Of a stretch of 64,000 nucleotides of DNA, positions 59,201 through 64,000 are shown one piece after another (within the stretch, counting starts at the first letter, position 1; every line of letters begins with the position of its first letter). Below the pieces are notes generated by a model, which had not been told where the DNA came from, did not search any database, and saw only the letters and a program-made list of their open reading frames with translations. The DNA lies in the NCBI GenBank assembly GCA_011503125.2, contig WWBZ02000008.1, forward strand, positions 124,001-188,000, in the 5' to 3' direction. Origin of the DNA: Botryosphaeria dothidea (taxonomy: Eukaryota > Ascomycota > Dothideomycetes > Botryosphaeriales > Botryosphaeriaceae). The translations under genes and the position numbers were made by a program.

Positions 59201-62200
59201 CCACTGCCGAGGACGTTGCGTACGTCATCTTCACGTCTGGCAGCACGGGCAAGCCCAAGGGTGTGGTGTTGCAACACGGGGCCGTGTGCACCGCGAGCCG
59301 CAACCACTGGAAGCCGTTTGGCGCGCAGGCGCGCGTGTTGCAGTTTGCTGCGCACGTCTTCGACGCGTCCATCTTCGAAATCTTCACAACACTGATGCAC
59401 GGCGGGTGCGTCTGTGTTCCGTCCGAAGAGCAGCGCATGGACCCGGCGGCGCTGGGCTCGTTCATCAACGAGGCGCGCGTCGGCTCGGCCTTCATGACGC
59501 CCGTCATGGCCCAGCTGCTGCATCCGGCCAGCATTCCCACCATGAAGACCATCATCATCGGCGGCGATGCGCTCACGCCCGCCGCCGTCGGGCCGTGGAT
59601 CTCAGCCGGTAGGCAGGTCATCGACGGGTATGGTCCCACCGAGACGTGCGTCTTCATGACCAGCTACACGCTCGACTCGCCCGATGATGTCGCCCTGATA
59701 GGCCGGCCCCGCGGCTACCGTGCCTGGGTTGTTGAGCCTGACGACAGCAGCGTGTTGGCACCTGTCGGCTGCGTCGGCGAGCTGCTGGCTCAAGGCCCGT
59801 CTCTGGCGGCCGGCTACCTGCACGACGAGGCCCAAACGAAGGCTTCGTTCATTGCTGCCCCCGCCTGGGCCTGCGATGACTCCGCCGCCGGCACGCGCAT
59901 GTACAAGACTGGCGACCTCGTGCGGTACGCGCACGACGGCAACCTGGAATTCCTCGGACGCAAGGACACACAGGTCAAGATCAACGGCCAGCGCGTCGAG
60001 CTCGGCGACATCGAGCAGCACCTGCGTGCCGGCGGCCTGAAGCACGTCGTCGTCGGTATTGTCCGCCGAGGTGGTGACAAGGACGCGCTGGCCGCATTCT
60101 TCTCCACCGCCGACGACGCCCACGCCGTTGACCACGTCGCCGAAGCCTTCCAGCCGCTCGAGAGCGAGGACAAACAACGCCTGGCTAGCCTCGTCGCCCG
60201 TCTCGAGGGCGCGCTGCCCGCGTACATGATCCCGTCGCTGTTCTTCCCGCTGCTCTTCCTGCCTCTGACGACGTCGGGCAAGGCCGACCGCAGGAGCATG
60301 CTCCAGCACGTGACGAATCTGCCGCGCGACCAACTTCGCCAGCACGCCCTCGACAGCGGCGCCAAGCGAGCCTCGGAGACGCCCGTCCAAAAGGAGCTCC
60401 ATGCGCTCTGGGCACAGGTCCTGCGGCTCGACCCTGAGACGATTGGTCTCGACGACAGCTTCTTCCGCCTCGGCGGTGACTCGATTGCCGCAATGAGGCT
60501 CGTCGGCGCCGCCCAGGACCAAGGAATGCGTCTGACCGTCGCTGCCATCTTTGAGAACCCGCGCCTGGAGAGCATGGCAGAGGCGGCGGCAACGATGTCG
60601 CACGAGGGCGAAGACGATTTCCAAGTGCCGCCGTTCAGCATGCTCCCATCCATGGATCCGGAGGACATCAAAAAGCAAGTTGCCGAGAGGTGCGGCGTCG
60701 AGCCCAGCCTAGTGCGCGACGCATATCCGGCGACGGCGCTGCAGGAGGGCGTCATGAGTTTGTCTCTCAAGCAACACGGCACTTATATCGCCCGCAACGT
60801 GTTCCGCCTCCCGCCGCACATCGACATGGACAGGCTCAAGGCAGCGTGGGAGAAAACGCACCAGGAGCACGATATCCTGTGCACGCGCATCGTCATGCTG
60901 CCCGGGTTGACGGCGCAGGCCGTCATCACCGACAACATCGTGTGGCAGGACGGAAACGACCTCGACCGCTACCTGGACCAGTGCAAGGACGCCTTCATGG
61001 ACTACAACATGCCCCTCGCACGACATGCCATTATTGATGACGGAGAAGACAACAGATACATGGTCTGGACGCTGCACCACGCCATCTACGACGGCTGGAG
61101 CGCCCGCCTTGTCCTCGAGGCCGTGCAGGCGGCCTACTTGGGCGCTGAGGAGCCTGCTACGGTGCCCTTCTCGCGCTTCATGCGGTACGTCACCGAGTCA
61201 GATGCCGATGCGTCGGCGGAGTTTTGGCGGCAGCACACGGCGGGCGCGGAGCATGCGTCGTTCCCGCGGCGCTCGCCAGCCGACGGCGGAGCCAAGAAGG
61301 AGGAGGACTGGAATCGCATCCGCCAGACGCTGCCGCTGCCGCAGGGCGCGTCGGCTGCCCACGATGTCACCGTCAACACGCTCCTCCGCGCCGCTTGGGC
61401 CCTGGCCCTCGCCCGTCACGCCGACGCAGATGACGTCGTGTTTGGTGTCACGGTATCCGGCAGGAACGCTCCCCTCAACAACATCGAGCGCGTCATGGGT
61501 CCGACGTTCGCCACTGTCCCACTGCATCTGCACGTCGACTTGGGACAGGACCTTGGCGACTTCATCCAGGGCATCCAGCAGCAGTCGATCGATGCCATCC
61601 CGCACGAACAACTGGGTCTGCAGCGCATTCGCGAGTTGGGGCCCGACGCCCGCCACGCGTGCTCGTTCCAGACTCTACTGGTAGTGCAGGCGGCCAGCGA
61701 GCAGAACCGCGCGCAGAACCAGCTGGGCCTGGAGGTGGTGAATGTGCCGGCGACGGACGAGGGCTTCCGCTCCTACCCCATCGCTATGGAGTGTTTCCTG
61801 CATGACGACAAGATCGTCGTCGACTCGCACTACGACGCCAATATCGTGGCCACGCCCCTCATGCAAAAGGTCGCCACGCACTTCCGCCACGCTTTCGAGC
61901 ACCTGCTGGCACCCGGGAAGCCCACCGAAGGCCGTGCGCTCCGCTCTGTGGAGATGGCGGGCCCCGAGGACGAGGAGCTGATTCAGCGGCTGAACGGCGC
62001 CAGGATGCCCGTGCAGGTGGACGACTGCTTGCACAAGATGGTCGAGCGCCAGGTCATCGCGCGCCCCGACGCCGAGGCGCTGTGTGCCTGGGACCTTCAA
62101 CTCACCTACGCTCAACTCGATAAGGCGGCCGCAGACCTCGCGCGCCACATCGCCAATCTAGGCGCCGGGACTTTCATTCCCGTTTGCTTTGAAAAGTCCG

Positions 62201-64000
62201 GGTGGGCTATCGTTTCGATGATCGCGGTGATGAAGGCCGGTGCTGGATTCGTGCCGCTCGACCCAACCCATCCCATTGAGCGTCGCGTCGAGATTATCGA
62301 GGAAGTTGGCGCGAAGGTCATTCTGGCTTCCCCTGATGCGGCTTCTGCGTTCGAGGGGTTGGTCGGCGATGCGAAGGTGGTTGTTGTCTCGCCCTCCTTC
62401 ATGGAGTCGCTTGCCGCAGAGCCTCCTGCGCAGATTCAAGTGACGACCCCAGTTCAACCAACCGACATTGCCTACGCCTACTTTACCTCTGGCAGCACCG
62501 GCAAGCCCAAGGGAGTGGTCATGGAGCACAGGTCCATCTGCTCCGGTCTGGCAGCGCAAGCCCCAGCGGTCCGCATCACTTCCTCCACGCGCGCCCTCAA
62601 CTTCTCGGCCTTCGTCTTCGATGCCTGCCTGCTCGAGATCTTTGGCACCCTTACCCAAGGTGGATGTTTGGTGGTGCCGTCGGACAGCATCCGCATGAAC
62701 GGGCTGGCGCAATTCATGAACGACACCAAGACCAACTTCGCCATCTTCACGCCCACCTTCGCCACGACGATGCGACCTGAGGACGTGCCCGATCTGCGCG
62801 TGCTGGTGCTTGGTGGCGAGGCGGTGCGCAAGGAGAACCTCGACACGTGGCTGCCCGCCGTCGAGGTCGTCAACGCGTACGGCCCGACCGAGTCCTGCAT
62901 TGCCGTCGTCTTCCACAGCTTCAGCGCGCCCAACCAGGCCACCATTATCGGGCGCGCCGAGGGCGCCGTTGCGTGGATTGCCGATGCCGACGACTACAAC
63001 CGCCTTGCACCCGTCGGATGCGCGGGTGAGCTGCTGATCCAGGGCCCGTCGCTCGCGCGCGAGTATCTCAATGACAAGGAAAAGACGGACGGCGCGTTCG
63101 TCGAGCCGGCCTGGTTGAAGGAAAACCGCTCCAAGATGTCGCCCCGTGTTTACAGGACTGGTGATTTGGTCAGGTACACGGCAGAGGGCACGATTGAATA
63201 CATGGGCCGCCGCGACGCTCAGATCAAGCTGCGCGGCCAGCGCCTCGAGCCGGGAGAGATTGAGTACCAGGTCAAAAAGAGCCTGGGCGGCGATGGTGTA
63301 CAGGTGTCAGTCAATCTTCTCAAGGGCGCGACCGCTGCGAGCGCCTCCAACCTGGCAGCCTTCATCTGCTTTGATCACTCCGGTGCAGCAGCCGGTGGAG
63401 ATGACGGCTTGCTTCTGCCCATGGATGAAGCTGTTGTTGAGAAGGTCCAGGAGCTCGGCCGTAACCTCGCTAAGGTGCTGCCCGAGTATATGGTGCCGAC
63501 CATGTTCTTTCCCGTGCGCCAGATGCCAATGGCGACATCGGGGAAGACGGACGCGCGCCGTCTCAAGAACGCCGCCCTGGCCCTGACGCACGAGCAGCTC
63601 AAGCAGTACCTGCTGTCTACTGTCGGCGATGGTGCCAAGCGCCCGCCGCAGACGGTCATGGAGATCAAGCTGCAGAGGCTGTGGGCCGCAACCATCGGCA
63701 TCCCCGAGGAGGAGATTGGGCTCGACGACAGCTTCCTCCAGGTCGGCGGCGACTCGGTGTCGGCCATCCGGCTGGTCACCAACGCCCGCGCCGAGGACGT
63801 GCACTCGCTGACCGTTGCTACCATTTTCTCGAGCCCGCGGCTTGAGGACATGGCACGCGAGTGCGAGGCGCTGCAGGCGTCTGAGGAGGAAGAAGAGGCC
63901 GCCGCCGCTGCGGCTGCGGAGAGGAAGAGACCGTTCGGCCTGCTTCCCGACGACATCTCCCCGGAACGCGTCGAGGAGGCTGTGGCCGAGCAGTGCGGCA
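42840..64000 (+). CDS. Giant nonribosomal peptide synthetase, seven T domains seen, 3' end outside window
   Basis: Exons 42,840-46,339 and 46,404-64,000+; a 64-bp intron splits the first complete A domain (WAFLT/PTVADML). The frame is open for the remaining 17.6 kb, giving about 7,030 residues. Order: A stub-T-E remnant, then (C-A-T) x6, then a partial C. T domains keep the carrier Ser (GGDS), A domains keep TSG(S/T)TG and SGDL/TGDL motifs and the key Asp. C domains 2, 3, 5 and 6 have HHxxYDG; C1 has SHAVVDG and C4 QHAVYDG, both keeping the second, catalytic His. No N-methylation domain and no complete E domain are seen. The architecture recalls HTS1/Apf1-like synthetases (A-T-E-C start) but is longer. 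A terminal C-type cyclisation domain may follow outside the window. It works in the cytosol and needs phosphopantetheinylation by a separate enzyme. Confidence 0.93.
44230..47510 (+). other. NRPS module 2: C1-A2-T2
   Basis: C1 (about 44,240-45,550) has SHAVVDG at residues 603-609. A2 (about 45,620-47,210) is the first complete adenylation domain and carries the only intron. Specificity positions read D-M-L-F-A-G-A-I-C-K by hand alignment to GrsA. T2 Ser is in FFRLGGDSIAAM (about 47,370-47,410). The substrate cannot be told from this code. Confidence 0.75.
47511..50740 (+). other. NRPS module 3: C2-A3-T3
   Basis: C2 with AHHVLYDG (about 47,985), A3 (about 48,890-50,440) with TSGSTGKPKG and code D-A-V-L-V-G-S-V-T-K, T3 with FLRLGGDS (about 50,610). 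All core motifs look intact. The code suggests a neutral, probably aliphatic side chain; this is a weak guess. Confidence 0.75.
50741..53960 (+). other. NRPS module 4: C3-A4-T4
   Basis: C3 with LHHALYDG (about 51,225), A4 (about 52,130-53,680) with TSGSTGVPKG and code D-I-M-L-T-G-V-I-V-K, T4 with FLQLGGDS (about 53,830). The A5 motif reads VYGPCE instead of the usual YGPTE. An acidic run (EEVEEEEEED) follows T4 in the linker. Confidence 0.75.
53961..57310 (+). other. NRPS module 5: C4-A5-T5
   Basis: C4 has QHAVYDG (about 54,465): the first His is Gln, the second is kept. A5 (about 55,420-57,030) has TSGTTGVPKG, a divergent A5 motif (GWGPSE) and a divergent A10 (TALKLDR; Lys kept, Gly lost). 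Code D-M-G-F-F-A-G-V-V-K. T5 has FLRLGGDS (about 57,190). Confidence 0.75.
57311..60600 (+). other. NRPS module 6: C5-A6-T6
   Basis: C5 with AHHSIYDG (about 57,830), A6 (about 58,760-60,310) with code D-A-F-F-I-G-G-V-F-K, T6 with FFRLGGDS (about 60,465). A6 contains an acid-rich insertion between its second and third core motifs (59,119-59,214, many Glu and Asp) that the other A domains lack. Confidence 0.75.
60601..63860 (+). other. NRPS module 7: C6-A7-T7
   Basis: C6 with LHHAIYDG (about 61,080), A7 (about 62,020-63,580) with TSGSTGKPKG and code D-A-L-I-V-G-A-I-A-K, T7 with FLQVGGDSVSA (about 63,745). It is followed by a Glu/Ala-rich linker and the first residues of another C domain (FGLLPDDISPERVEEAV) at 63,935-64,000, cut by the window end. 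Confidence 0.75.

Noticed and set aside
52837..59523. Long minus-strand frames opposite the NRPS (for example 52,837-54,738 and 57,154-59,523)
   Set aside because: Low-complexity His/Arg/Leu-rich products, antisense to well-conserved NRPS modules.

Overview
The window looks like a piece of a filamentous ascomycete genome (Pezizomycotina, probably a Sordariomycete; the species cannot be named from the sequence). Three things point there: short introns with GT...AG ends and CTAAC-like branch sites, GC-rich genes of fungal specialised metabolism, and a left half destroyed by repeat-induced point mutation (RIP), with CpA/TpG dinucleotides almost removed and TpA in excess.

Positions 1 to about 30,580 are one block of nested, RIP-killed transposons without host genes. 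Two copies of a chromodomain Ty3/Gypsy family (called B here) lie head to tail around one LTR. B1 has been hit by a Copia element at its left (which itself carries a full LINE and, at the window edge, an LTR of family C), by a 507-bp miniature LTR element and by a complete Gypsy element A. B2 has been hit by a complete Gypsy element C and by a tRNA-headed SINE whose tail matches the LINE tail. Most insertions can be delimited to the base by target-site duplications. At the right edge RIP fades out, and a 411-bp solo LTR (30,688-31,098) that shows no RIP sits in the transition zone.

From about 32.5 kb to the end lies what appears to be a lipopeptide or modified-peptide gene cluster, all on the + strand: a fatty acid synthase alpha subunit in four exons (32,585-37,780) that lacks the usual C-terminal phosphopantetheinyl transferase domain and has altered chain-length gate residues in its ketosynthase; a probable regulator related to fungal bZIP proteins (39,856-40,607); a Rossmann-fold NAD(P)-binding protein in three exons (41,077-41,950); and a very large nonribosomal peptide synthetase that starts at 42,840 and runs off the right end. 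The synthetase shows a decayed first module (stub of A, intact T, half of an E domain), then six complete C-A-T modules, then the start of another C domain: about 7,030 residues are visible with one intron.

The likely working model, which is inference, is that a dedicated FAS (its beta subunit is not in the window) supplies an unusual acyl chain or fatty-acid-derived amino acid to the synthetase, under the neighbouring regulator. The FAS + NRPS + regulator combination is reminiscent of apicidin and HC-toxin clusters, but the number of modules here is larger and the first module is degenerate.
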